Part shown: positions 9,609 through 19,680 of the stretch, one piece after another | How the letters are laid out: every line of letters begins with the position of its first letter | Numbering within the stretch: position 1 is the stretch's first letter | Assembly: GCA_026119855.1 (NCBI GenBank) | Contig: JAOWBW010000131.1 | Span: 2,356,001 to 2,420,000 of the forward strand | Direction: 5' to 3' | Length of the DNA stretch: 64,000 nt | DNA from: Campanula takesimana | Taxonomy: Eukaryota; Streptophyta; Magnoliopsida; Asterales; Campanulaceae | Program-made: the position numbers and the translations under genes | Notes under the pieces: generated by a model | Database searches by the model: none | The model's input: the letters and a program-made list of their open reading frames with translations, nothing else | Told to the model about the DNA's origin: nothing

Positions 9609-10882
9609 TCCACGGGGTTGTGGAGGGGGTCGCTTCTTGGTCCTCCTCAGTTGTCTCGACTTGGTTATAGCCGGTAAACCCATCAACGACTGACTTGACC
9701 TCATAATGGGCGGTCGCGTCTAACAACATCTCGATATTTGGCAGGGGGAGGTCATCCTTCGGCGTAGCTTTGTTGAGATCCCCGAAAATCTGCAAACACT
9801 CTGACTCTACCGTTGGATTTCTTGACAGTCACCAAATTTGATAACCAAGTTGGATATTCAATCACCCTGATGAAACCCACACGGAGCAGCTTCTCAATCT
9901 CTTCTTTCACTTGCAAAGACCATTCCGGCTTACTGCGGCGCAGCTTCTGTTTGACTGGCTTAGCGTCTGGTGCTGTCGGGATTCTGTGCTCTACGATCGA
10001 GTTGTCGAGCCCCGGCATGTCCTTATAAGACCATGCGAACACATCCACATATTCTTTGAGTAGCTCAATCAGTGCTTCCCTTTCGGCTCCCCTGAAGAAG
10101 CTTCCAATCTGTGTTTCCTTACGCTCGGCTTCGGTCCCCAAATTCACGCATGTTAACACCTCATCGGCAGCTTGGGCTCGAGATTCTTTTTGATTAATAA
10201 CATGTTCTGAGATTTCTTTAATGTATTCATCATTTAATGTGTCTGTGTCTGCCTCTTCTAATGAATCATTATTAACTAAGTGTATATCATTAGTTTGATT
10301 ATTAGCCAATTTATCAGTTAAAAGAGTGACTATGGAGGGATACTCGGAAAGGTCGAGGGTTTCATTCATGGCAAAAGGAAAAATAGCGTTTGCGACAAGA
10401 TCATAGTCTTCAGACGTAAGGTCGTCAGACTTAGAGGAAGACTCAAATTCAAAATGTAAGACACTAGACTCTGGGGACGGGGATTTTGGGTGAGTGACAG
10501 GAGATGCTGCAGGAGTGATGACAGGAGAAGGAGTCAGCCCCAGTGTTCCCACCATAAATTCCGGAGTAGCTATAGGTCCCCTAATGATGCACCAATTCTT
10601 GAGCTTGTCCCCCATGGGTACCACCAATGTCCTTGGGTCCACCTTATCTTTAGAATTGTCTCCAATGACGGCAACCATGTCTTCGTGCAGCCCCAGATTA
10701 CCCAGATGTTGAAGTAGATATTGGCCGTCCCACGTCTCAGTCAAACTTGGAGCTTCTGCGGTTTCTATTTCTGGCTTGTCAAGGGTTGCGGCTTCAAGTT
10801 GATCTGCCAAGTCATCTGCCACCTTGGTGGAGTACTCATGCCTGATGGTTCTAACTCTGCCCGTGGCTTTGTCATATTCCAT
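9609..10882 (-). pseudogene. Tat1 pol: N-terminal half of reverse transcriptase
   Basis: Starts with a long acidic linker. RT homology begins at EYVDVFAWSYKDMPGLD and continues through HRIPTAPDAKPVKQKLRR, GFIRVIEYPTWLSNLVTVKK and RVRVFADFR. One extra G near 9787 shifts the frame; the next frame continues DLNKATPKDDLPLPNIEMLLD and VDGFTGYNQVE and then stops resembling RT at about 9609. The YVDD active-site block, RNase H and integrase are absent. The start at 10882 is shifted in frame relative to the preceding protease ORF. It cannot be functional. Confidence 0.85.
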
Positions 10883-10887
10883 GTAAG

Positions 10888-12105
10888 TCAGCTTATGTTG
10901 GACCGATCGAATTCCACATCTCTGAAAATCTCGAACCCTTTCTGCAACTTCCCGGTGTGGTCAATCCATGGTTCAGCGAACTCAAAACACGAAAACTCCT
11001 CGCCTTCCCTGACAAAGTATCTATTCAGAGACAGGCGGTATGGCCGCATTTCAGGCTTTTTGTAGGGAAGCTTCATCTTTTTAAGCAATTTTATCCTTTG
11101 TTGCTCCATCTTGTCTTCAGGAGTAAGGGTGTATCCTAGACCGAACAACCCTCGATGATTAACCTCTTCAACCAATTCTGTGGGGCCTTGCAAGTTCTTA
11201 CCTAGCCCCAGCCCCGGTATGAAACCCATATTACGTAGTATCTTTACAACAGGTGCCACTTTATCCGTTGTTTTGGTGAGGTCGATGGTGCAGATCTGTG
11301 CTTGAGCTACTATTTCGAAACCATTAAAGAGTCGGCTCTCTTCCCCATGCTGAATCTGTAAGACAGGAACGCCCTTGGTGTCTGTCCCTTGGGCAGTTAC
11401 GAGATCGCTGTAGATGATGGTCACTTCATTACCCGATTGAAACTTCACACACTGGTGCAGGGAAGATGGGACAGCGCCCGACTGATGCAACCATGGCCGG
11501 CCAAGGAGGAGTGAGAAGGTTGCGGGGATGTCTATGACGTGGAAGTCGGTTGGCAGGATCTTTGTTCCGATGGTAATGGGCAAGGTGGCTTCGCCTATCA
11601 CGGCGCGGCATGTAGAGTCATAAGCTTTGATGGTTTGCTTGGATGGGCGTAAATCAACACCATGAACGCCAACCACATCCATCATCCTTGAAGGCAGGAT
11701 ATTAATAGCAGAACCATTATCAATGAATACACGGGGAATTTTCTTGCCATTTACCTCGACAGTGATGTATAAAGGCTCATTATGATCAACTCCGAACACT
11801 GGCTTGTCTAGCTCCGAGAAAGTGATGATGTTTCCATAGTGGATATTACCAATCATGTGAGTGACGTCCTCTGGGGTAGTAGTGGATGGTACCATGGTGG
11901 CGGCGAGGTTTTGCTCGAGCATGAGGCGATGGGCTAGGGAGGAGGTGAGTAGGGACCAGAGCGAGATGTGGGCTTGGGTTTGTTTGAGTTGAGTGAGGAT
12001 AGGGTCTTCTTTGTCTAGGTCGGCTTGCTCGGGTTCCTTCCCAAAGACTTTCTTTGCGCCCTTCGGGTCGGATGGTACACTTGACCGGATCTTGTAAGGA
12101 GACAA
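10888..12105 (-). pseudogene. Tat1 pol: aspartic protease plus G-patch domain
   Basis: 405-codon open frame with no good ATG at its start, so part of a polyprotein. Retropepsin-like core: FIDNGSAINILP (about residues 127-138; IDNG rather than the usual D-T/S-G, a common variant in this lineage as I recall) and LLGRPWLH (200-207). Residues about 288-326 (11241-11131) match the G-patch pattern: LRNMGF, PGLGLGKNLQG, P, then N-x-x-GL and GLGY. G-patches bind RNA helicases or nucleic acids and occur next to protease in some retroviruses. The frame overlaps the end of the gag ORF and is out of frame with RT. Confidence 0.75.
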
Positions 12106-14267
12106 ACTACTGCACGTAGCTCCTCCAAAGACAATGGCGAGTCATGACAAGGGGGCGAAACTTCGGTCTTTTCGGCCTCCTCGAAGATTTCGGCCCAAGA
12201 AAGAGGTTGAGAGGGCTTGGGACTCTCTTCCTCTAGAGATTCGACTTCACTCACTAGTTCTTCTAAAGACAACAAGTAGCAAGAAGATTCTTTATTATTA
12301 GTCATTGGAATACAACCCATCTCATCACAGTCCGCCACAACAGGCTTGGCCGGATCAGTGATCTCACTAAGTTCTACCATGAGTACATTGCTAGCTACAT
12401 AATCTCTAGGGTCTTCGACTACTCCCTTGTGGATGAGCTCTTGCACGGCTTTCTTGAGTTCAAAACATTCTTCGGTAGTTTGACCGGTGCACTTGTGGTA
12501 GTGGCAAAACTTTGATAAATCGCAACCAAGACGGGGAAGGTGTCCTTCTAACGGTTCGAGCATTTCTAACGTCACCAATGCCATGAAGATATCCACCATC
12601 GTGAGCCCTATCTTGTCAAAGGCATCCATGAGCTCTAGGATACTGATCTCGCATGTTTACACCATATTCACCCCACCCCCATTGTTAGGAAGAGGGTTAT
12701 TCACCACATTAGGACCCTTCGGCTTCTCAATCTTCTTGTCATTGATCAACCCTTGAACTACGCGCTTCAATTGAATACAACCATCCGTTGTGTGGCCGAT
12801 GTGCTTGTGATACTTGCAGAACTTGGAGGCGTCGAAATTGGTTCTTGGGTAGGCGGGTTGGTAATTCTCTAAAGGCTTGATAAGACCTCTCTTGACTAAC
12901 ACATCAAAGACTTTCCCCATAGGCATACCAAAATCATCAAATTGCTCCCTCTCTCTTTGAGGCGGAGCCCCATTCCTTGTCACGGCTTGGACATCTAGCG
13001 GGACCTCTTTCTGGACCATATTTACTTGGCCGACGGACTCCTCTCCACCCCTAGGAGGCGCAGGCGCAGTAGGAGCCTTGTAGCGGAAGGAGTTGTTGTT
13101 GTTGGTCTTTGGACTTTCTTTTGGCGGCACAATCCCAGTGAACCCTGCTTCGTACCTTACTCCGGCGTCAACCATTTCCCGCAAATCAGGGAAGTAACCA
13201 TTACCTATAGCTGCTTTCATCTCCGGTAGCAAGCACTTGTAGAAAATCTGCTTCTGATCCTTTGCTTTTGGTGGGTATTGGACCTCGCACAACCGATGGT
13301 TCCACCTCTTGTAAAAATCATAAATAGCCTCGCCGGGCTTTTGCATAGTGTTCTCAAGATCCGTTCGATTCACATGCCAATCCAAGTTAGCTTGATACTT
13401 CTCACAGAAAATGGCACTGATTTGATCCCACGTTTGCCTCTCGCTTGGTTCTAGCCCCAAGAACCAACGCAGAGCTATACCATCCAAAGTACTATGGAAT
13501 ACGCGAGCCATTTGTTCGTTGGTGTAGTCACGAGCCCTCATGGCCAACACATAACTATCCAAATGAGTCTTAGGACACGAGTCACCATGAAACATCGCCA
13601 CTTTAGGCATCTTGAAATCCTTGGGGAGAGCCCCCACTTGGCTAGGGTTGATTGTCTTGGTAGTCGGTGCACTTTGGTTATCTACGGTCTCGATCAACTT
13701 TCGCATTTGCTCTTGCATGGCCGTGACCACAGGGTGATTGGAGATGTCGGGGATAGATCCTGACAGAATGACAGGCGGAGTAGTGGAAGTAGTAGCAGCG
13801 GCCATCCCAATACTCAGAGGCAACGAGGGTGCGGGTAGTTTGCTAGCAGAGAGGTAGCCGCCAAGCAGTTCAGGGGAAGGTTCATAGACAGCCTTGTTCT
13901 TGCTCATGGTAGTGAAACCTTGTTGAGTGTAGAGAGAAGGAGGTGGAACATTGCGGTAGCTTGGGAATGGGAAGGTAGTGGCATTGGTGTTGGGGAGACA
14001 GTTGGTATTGACCTCTTCATCCTCGACATAAATGAAATTCTCACCATCGGGCACCAGTTTAGTTCCCTTTTATTGAATGTGGCCCCTCAACTGTTGGTTC
14101 TGGTCTTCCAACAACTTGTTGCTTTCCTCGAGCTTCTTGATCTTGGCTTCGAGACCGGCGAGGAAGTTCTGGAGGCTTGGGGGAATACCATTGAGAGTGG
14201 TCTCGATGTTGAGCTCGGCGGCACTAGCAGGAGGGGCAGAGGCTGAAGCTGAAGCGGGAGTTGACAT
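12015..14267 (-). pseudogene. Tat1 gag, two zinc knuckles, in-frame stops
   Basis: Likely start ATG 14267 (MSTPASASASAPPAS). Coiled-coil-like LEAKIKKLEESNKLLEDQNQQL, then a TAA near 14070 in the same frame as the remainder. Capsid-like region: FHSTLDGIALRWFLGL, EKYQANLDWHVNRTDLENTMQKPGEAIYDFYKRW. First knuckle CKYHKHIGHTTDGC at 12818-12777. A second TAA at about 12657, again in frame, then a repeat of the flanking domain with a second knuckle CHYHKCTGQTTEEC (12506-12465), whose His ligand is replaced by Gln. The frame ends at 12015, overlapping the protease ORF. Stops could be old mutations or, less likely, readthrough sites. Confidence 0.82.
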
Positions 14268-14369
14268 TGCTGATGACGAGACTGAGAACGTGGACGGAGT
14301 AGAAGCTTCACGTTGTAGTCGACCACCCGAACGGATCCCAAATTGCTTTGCTGAAAGGTTGAAGGGCAA

Positions 14370-15111
14370 TGAAGCTTTTTAGGAGAGGGGGAAGGCTCAT
14401 GCAAAGTATATTTTAATTTACAAAAACATACATTATTTACATCCTAATTGGTTGGAAGGGGTACCCCTTTTTCGCAACTAGTTAGAAGACTACGATTAGT
14501 GGAGGCCATCACTACGTCTATAGACCCCTCGTTTTTCACCTGCATTGCACACCCCCAAACGGACAATTTGGGCGAGGGTCCTATAGGGCAAGCGGCTTCC
14601 ACCAACCAGCGGATCCTACGACTAACCCTTCCTTAAAGGCATTTAACGTGATGTCTATGTTGCATCCTACGCAAGTTAATGATGAGCGGAGATCTTGACA
14701 ATAAACACTCATCTCACCATGGCACGTCCCCTGTAGGGAAATCACTTTTTTGTGCACTTTCTCTCAAAGATCTCGATTCATCATTGACTTGGGGATGACT
14801 CGACATAGACAGCACGTTAATTGACTATTAAGAAAAAGCTAGCCAAACCAACCGGTCAAAACCTAGGTGTGTTACCTATACTAGTGTGGGTTGAAACGGG
14901 TTAGGTAAAAGGTTCCCACCGTATACGGTGAGTGGAATAGACGAGTGACTCGGTGCGACAGTAGCGCACAAATTCCTGCACATCGAATACTCCGGGTAAT
15001 GGGGACCTGTGCAGTGCTGACACGGACTAGTGGTAGTGTGCGGCAAGAAACTAATTCTTTTTAGGGAGAAAATAGAGAAGTTTTTAATGTTAGGATGATG
15101 CAATGCAATGC

Positions 15112-15158
<47 letters not shown>

Positions 15159-15557
15159 ATGTACAAGGGAGCATAGCAGAGTTTTGTTTGACCCTAATAC
15201 TAAAGCGAAGATAACAAGGGTACAAGGATACAAGGCACATACAAAGTACAAGTATCAACAAAGTACAAGTATTAACATTGCGGAGTGCACGGGTGCATGT
15301 GTAAACATGGCAAGTATGTGAGGTGCATGTACAAACATGGCAAGTGTGTGCATGTGTAAACATGGCAAGTGTGTGTAGGGTGCATGTGTAAACATGGCAA
15401 GTGTGTGTATGTGTAAACATGGCAAGTGTGTGCATGTGTAAACATGGAAAGTGTGTGCATGTGTAAACATGGCAAGTGTGTGCATGTGTAAACATGGCAA
15501 GCATCATGATGTGAACGAAAGTTAGACCCACTAAGTTTGAAAAAGTTTCAAAGCAGT
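14370..15557 (-). other. Tat1 5' leader with microsatellite and minisatellite
   Basis: No coding sequence seen between the PBS and gag. Holds a (GA)n run at 15113-15155 and a 24-25-bp minisatellite at about 15297-15501 (unit ACATGGCAAGTGTGTGCATG plus TGTAA, about eight variant copies), either of which could come from replication slippage. Confidence 0.75.
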
Positions 15558-15575
15558 TCCCCAGCAGAGTCGCCA
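15558..15575 (-). other. Tat1 primer-binding site
   Basis: Minus strand TGGCGACTCTGCTGGGGA starts one base after the LTR end TATTCACA. It would pair with the 3' end of a tRNA ending in CGCCA. Tat/Ogre elements are known for this type of PBS (tRNA-Arg as I recall; not checked). It fixes the orientation of Tat1. Confidence 0.85.
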
Positions 15576-16179
15576 CTGTGAATACCCCTTTCCGATGAAG
15601 CGATGCATGGGAAGTATCTTGTGATTATTTTTATTTACAAAGGGAATATTCTTAACGACTTAAAATTATGAGAGTCGCCACGCCGTTTTAATTAAAGCCA
15701 AAACATTGAAAAAAGCATTTTTAGTGGGTTTGGGGGTCAAATTACAACAAGAGAAGAATATTGAACGTTATCACTCCTATTGCCCAAATTGATCGGTCTT
15801 TCTATCATGATGAATGTGTTAGTAGTGTGTTAGTGATTTAGACCGGATCCGAAGATTGCCTACGTTCCTCTCAATGTGAGAAGCTTAGGTCAGCGTAGTT
15901 CGCAGAGAATTAGAATAGGCAGAAGAATCGGGATCATGCATAATGAGGGGGGAATTACCTAAAGTTTAGGGTTTGGAGGTAGTTCCTAGATCATCCTCGG
16001 GTTGATGAACCCTCGATCATCATCAGCTGTGAAATAACTTGTAATTATGAAGATCACAACCCTAAATATAGCATAAATAAGGTTTTAATCTATGAACACG
16101 AAGAACATGCGAAGAACATATTATGAACATATTACACATTAAGATGTTGACCCCTTTTTCTTTTCTTTGCTGATTCCTC

Positions 16180-16545
16180 TCAATGAAATTTCCCATGTTG
16201 CACTAAGTTACTTACGGATGTATGCATGCAGTCCAGGAAGACTTTGGGGTAAACACCCATACAAACGACTCCAACAATAAAAGGTATAAATATGAAAACT
16301 TCTCTACCATTTAGATCGGAGAATTTTTGGAGGAAATCTGGTTTTAAATTCCCAGAAACCACGCGATTATATATCCAAAGGGAATACGCCGCCCCTAAAA
16401 TCATCCCAAGCGCTGCTAATGTGGCTACTAAGCTATTTCTTTGGAAAGCTCCTACTAAGATGAGAAATTCCCCGATAAAGCTGCTAGTACCAGGTAAACT
16501 CATATTGCCAAAGTGAAAAAGAAGAAAATAGTAGAGAAATTCGGC
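16180..16545 (-). pseudogene. nad4: nad4 3' part (NADH dehydrogenase subunit 4), mitochondrial origin
   Basis: Minus-strand frame 16503-16180 encodes the C-terminal end of respiratory complex I subunit ND4: SLPGTSSFIGEFLILVGAF, LGMILGAAYSLWIYNRVVSG and the terminal SNLVQHGKFH, then TGA. Homology continues upstream to about 16545 with a one-base deletion just before SLPGTSS. The reading passes without interruption through the point about 89 nt before the stop where most angiosperms have the third nad4 intron. One residue usually Trp after editing (GVVCMG) is a Cys codon here. As a nuclear fragment lacking the first two thirds of the gene it is non-functional. Confidence 0.93.
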
Positions 16546-17292
16546 ATGGTGCTCACTAAACCTCCTTCTTTTTTGATGTCAAAGACAAGAAGCTACGCGC
16601 AAATTCTCATTGGATCTCGGTTGTTCTTAACAGCGATGGCTATTCATTTAAGTCTTCGGGTAGCACCACTAGACCTTCAACAAGGTGGAAATTCTCGTAT
16701 TCCGTATGTACATGTTCCTGCGGCTCGGATGAGTATTCTTGTTTATATCGCTACGGCTATAAACACGTTCTTGTTCCTATTAACAAAGCATTCCCTTTTT
16801 CTTCGCTCTTCCGGAACCGGTACAGAAATGGGTGCTTTTTCTACGTTGTTTACCTTAGTTACTGGGGGGTTTCGGGGAAGACCTATGTGGGGCACCTTTC
16901 GGGTGTGGGATGCTTGTTTAACCTTTGTATTCATCTCGTTCCTTATTTACCTCGGTGCACTGCGTTTTCAAAAGCTTCCTGTCGAACCGCCTCCTATTTC
17001 AATCCGTGCTGGACCGATCGATATACCAATAATCAAGTCTTCAGTCAACTGGTGAAATACATCGCATCAACCTAGGAGCATTAGCCGATCTGGTACATCA
17101 ATACATGTTCCTATGCCCATTCCAATCTTGTCTAACTTTGCTAACTCCCCCTTCTTAACCCGTATCTTGTTCGTTCTGGAAACACGTCTTCTTATTCCAT
17201 CTTTTCTCGAATCTCCTTTAACTGAAGAAATAGAAGCTCGAGAAGGAATATCAAAACCTAGTTCACTCGCTGAGTCTCTTTGCATCCATGGC
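16546..17292 (+). pseudogene. ccmC: ccmC (cytochrome c maturation haem exporter subunit), mitochondrial origin
   Basis: Homology starts at PSFLMSKTRSYAQILIGSRL, includes the multi-pass segments and the conserved tryptophan-rich region (FRGRPMWGTFRVWDACL; the usual WGTFWVWDARLT is altered), and runs to SLAESLCIHG at 17292, the usual C-terminus. An in-frame TGA at 17053 replaces the second Trp of SVNWW (TGG to TGA). The frame is otherwise continuous, but the native stop is not seen. Residues in front of PSFLM (MVLTKP) differ from what I expect of ccmC, and the join to nad4 at about 16545 may be a recombination point. Non-functional nuclear copy. Confidence 0.92.
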
Positions 17293-17345
17293 GGAATGGT
17301 TAAAGCGCTCAACCGGCCTCGTAGGTTCGATTCCTGCTGGATGCA
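17282..17345 (+). pseudogene. trnI: tRNA-Ile(CAU)-like remnant lacking the anticodon loop
   Basis: Acceptor arm GCATCCA/TGGATGC, D-arm GGCGGAATGGTTAAAGCGC and T-arm GTAGGTTCGATTCCTGC are recognisable, but the anticodon arm is about 10 nt short and has no anticodon (64 nt instead of about 74). It overlaps the last codons of the ccmC homology. Confidence 0.6.
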
Positions 17346-19680
17346 CTTGGAACGTTCAGTTCAATCGCTGCTCACGGAATTCTTACATACATAGAATATA
17401 GCTCGCCCTTATAGCTTATGGGGCACTTCACTTGCTCAACACTCGGTTCAAAACATCCACTCCTTCTTCACTCGCTAGGGAAAGAGAATGGATAGATGAC
17501 TGAAAATCCTGCTTAGAGATCGCAAAACTATAGTCAGAGTAGAAGTTCCCTTCTATTATATCCGTCGAGGCCTCGTTTTACCTGCCAATTACGATGGATC
17601 CGTCGCTCCATTAGATTCGGCAACTAAGGACGAGATTCCCATCGCATCGACTTTGATGTCCCGAATGTTCTCTTTAATAAGGTCGCCTTGACCGCGCTCT
17701 TCACCGTAGAACTTTTACCCGTTCAACTGGAGCACAGCTATACTTTCATCGCTTTCACTAGAACCAGAGTCTCATAGGGGAACTCTTTCTTTTTCTTTCT
17801 TAATTGCATTACCTTCTTCCCACTGACACGAGCCCTAGCCCCCTCTCATTAGCCAGTCAGTACTCGACTTACTCTTTATCCTTATTTTTTGATTCTCCTC
17901 TCTCATCATCTCCTAGTCCAGTCCGTTCCTCATCGTATCAGATCGACGTTCTAATCCTAAATTATGGTACAGCTAGATGCTGGTTCGCTGGCTGGTCTTT
18001 TGCTATAGCTGCAATATCAGAGTAGGCTCAACCAACGTAGCGCTGCGCTTGATTTTCTCTTGCTTGCTAGTGGCTAATGGATGATATTGTTAGTGGTACT
18101 AAAGGTTTTGTTATTATCATAACCTCCTTTGCAAGATAAAGCAGAAGTGCCTTTGCTTTCATTATAAATAAGGCACTCTTCTTACCGTGCAAACCTACTG
18201 CTGCAAGCATAAACAATAGGCAAGGAGCTGCGAATATTCAGCGTAGGTTAGACTGGTTCTTAATATCCAATAATTGGGACATTTCGTTTCCTGACACCAT
18301 ACAACGAGCGAGTCTTCGATCGATCTCTTAGCACAATCCTATAATGATCAAAGCGGACTCCAGTTTCCAAGCCTGGTCTCCTTTTAGATTCGAGATGATG
18401 TGACTGCAGCATTCTAACCTTCCTGATCTCATCAAAAATGGGTGGTCTCAAGCCGGCTCTATTTGTCTTGTTTAAAAAAAAAATGTCTAAGCTCATTTCT
18501 TGGAACTAAGATGTCTTTTGTTTGGGATATTAGATCGAGATTCTCTCACCTCAAAGACATCGTTTCTGGATTGGAAGCTATGGAGGCCGAAAATTCCCTG
18601 GGTCAACACAAGCATAACCTCAACAAGGAAACCTTGCTTGGCTTGTTTTCAGTCTCCTTAATAGGCTTTCTTTCTGTAGTTAATTGGCGTGTTAAAGCAG
18701 TTTTATAGGGAATTGAATCGGCCTGTAACAACTATCGAGAATTGGATTTATTTAAGGATCTCTTTGAAAGTTCAATATCTACTTTGTTAGCACTATCCAT
18801 TAGCACTACTCCTAAGAGAGCTAGGCTACTCCCCAAATCTAGTTCCTTAGAGAGCCTATCGTATAGGACATATCTAGTCTTTCTCTAATCAAGTAAGGAC
18901 TTTGGCAGGGGAAGCGAAGTCAGGTGATATGCCCTCGACTTTTTAGAACAGGTCTGAGTCAAATAGCAATGATTCGAAGCACTTCTTTTCTTTTTACACT
19001 ATTTCGGAAACCCAAGGACTCAACCTTTTATTTGAAAAGGATCTATCTATCTTTGGATTGGATCCAGTCATTTCATTTGGTAATAGTAATCAAAATAATA
19101 ATAAATAGAAAAGAATAATTGAATAAACATGCAAGAACATGAATATAAAAGATCTACATTAAAAATGATGCAAGAACATGAAGAAAAAGTTAGAAAACTT
19201 ACCTATGTTGGCAAGAAATAAACCTTGGATCTTCTTGAGTGTTTGAATGCTAATTAGAGAGAAAATTGTGTTTAAGAACTCCAAAATTCGGACTTAGAGC
19301 TCTCAAAGTCCGGACCCCTAAACCAATGGAATGGAATGGTTTATATAGTAGACTGATGGGAAGAACTGACGGTCCAGATCATCCAGCGCAAGGGTGGCCG
19401 CCTGGCCATGACTGAAGCCGGTGACAAGAGTGGCCGCGTGGCCAAGATCAACGCGCAGCAAGGTTGGCCGCGTGGCCAATTCTGCAGGCTGACTTGATTC
19501 TTAAGCTAGGGTTTCTGCATGGTTTTAAGGAAACCATTTGTTACCTATTTTGATAGATTTTGTCATAAATGAGATATTTTGGGAATCTGGGACAAGTCTT
19601 TGTAAGGTTTCTAATTCCTATAAAGTCCTTGTATTTTTGGGAAAGTCCTAATAAACTCATTTTCAGGTCGGGTACTAACA

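Larger units (their letters stand above)
16135..19118. other. Nuclear insertion of mitochondrial DNA (NUMT), about 3 kb
   Basis: Contains plant mitochondrial nad4 (-), ccmC (+) and a trnI-like remnant in the first 1.2 kb. The remainder (17400-19118) has no gene I recognise but has the base composition and phrasing of plant mitochondrial intergenic DNA, which is only an impression. It is present in one LTR of Tat1 and absent from the other, so it arrived after Tat1 integrated. Junctions show no duplication and a short deletion, as expected of end-joining repair. Confidence 0.85.
1489..19680 (-). mobile_element. Tat1: complete-length Tat-type Gypsy element, defective, with two antisense PMD genes
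   Basis: Bounded by TGTGAATACC at 1489 and TACTAACA at 19680, with ACCTC flanking on both sides (1484-1488, 19681-19685), the 5-bp duplication expected of LTR-element integration. In element order (right to left): 5' LTR 19680-15577, PBS 15575-15558, leader with repeats, gag, protease plus G-patch, truncated RT, [RT core, RNase H and integrase missing], antisense PMD-A, antisense PMD-B, tandem repeats, polypurine tract, 3' LTR 2615-1489. The two LTRs show about 20-25 differences in 1.1 kb by eye, so the insertion is fairly recent. Without polymerase it could only have moved in trans. Confidence 0.92.
15577..19680 (-). repeat. Tat1 5' LTR, interrupted by mitochondrial DNA
   Basis: LTR sequence at 15577-16134 and about 19119-19680, homologous to 1489-2615. 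A copy of the hairpin motif is at 15857-15902 (+). The dyad cluster is at 19394-19479 and a TATA box (GGTTTATATAG on +) at about 19337. The insert replaces about 8 bp of LTR sequence (AGAAACTA in the other LTR) and has no target duplication. Confidence 0.9.

Noticed and set aside
12015..12660. Gag/pol boundary stops as programmed readthrough
   Set aside because: Two in-frame TAA codons plus a downstream frameshift fit decay better; no readthrough context is evident.
15061..15576. Open frames rich in CLHMHTLAMFTH-type repeats
   Set aside because: Translation of the minisatellite and GA microsatellite in the Tat1 leader, not a gene.
17395..19118. Possible additional mitochondrial genes (open frames near 17804 and 18442)
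   Set aside because: No recognisable domains or codon pattern; kept only as part of the NUMT.
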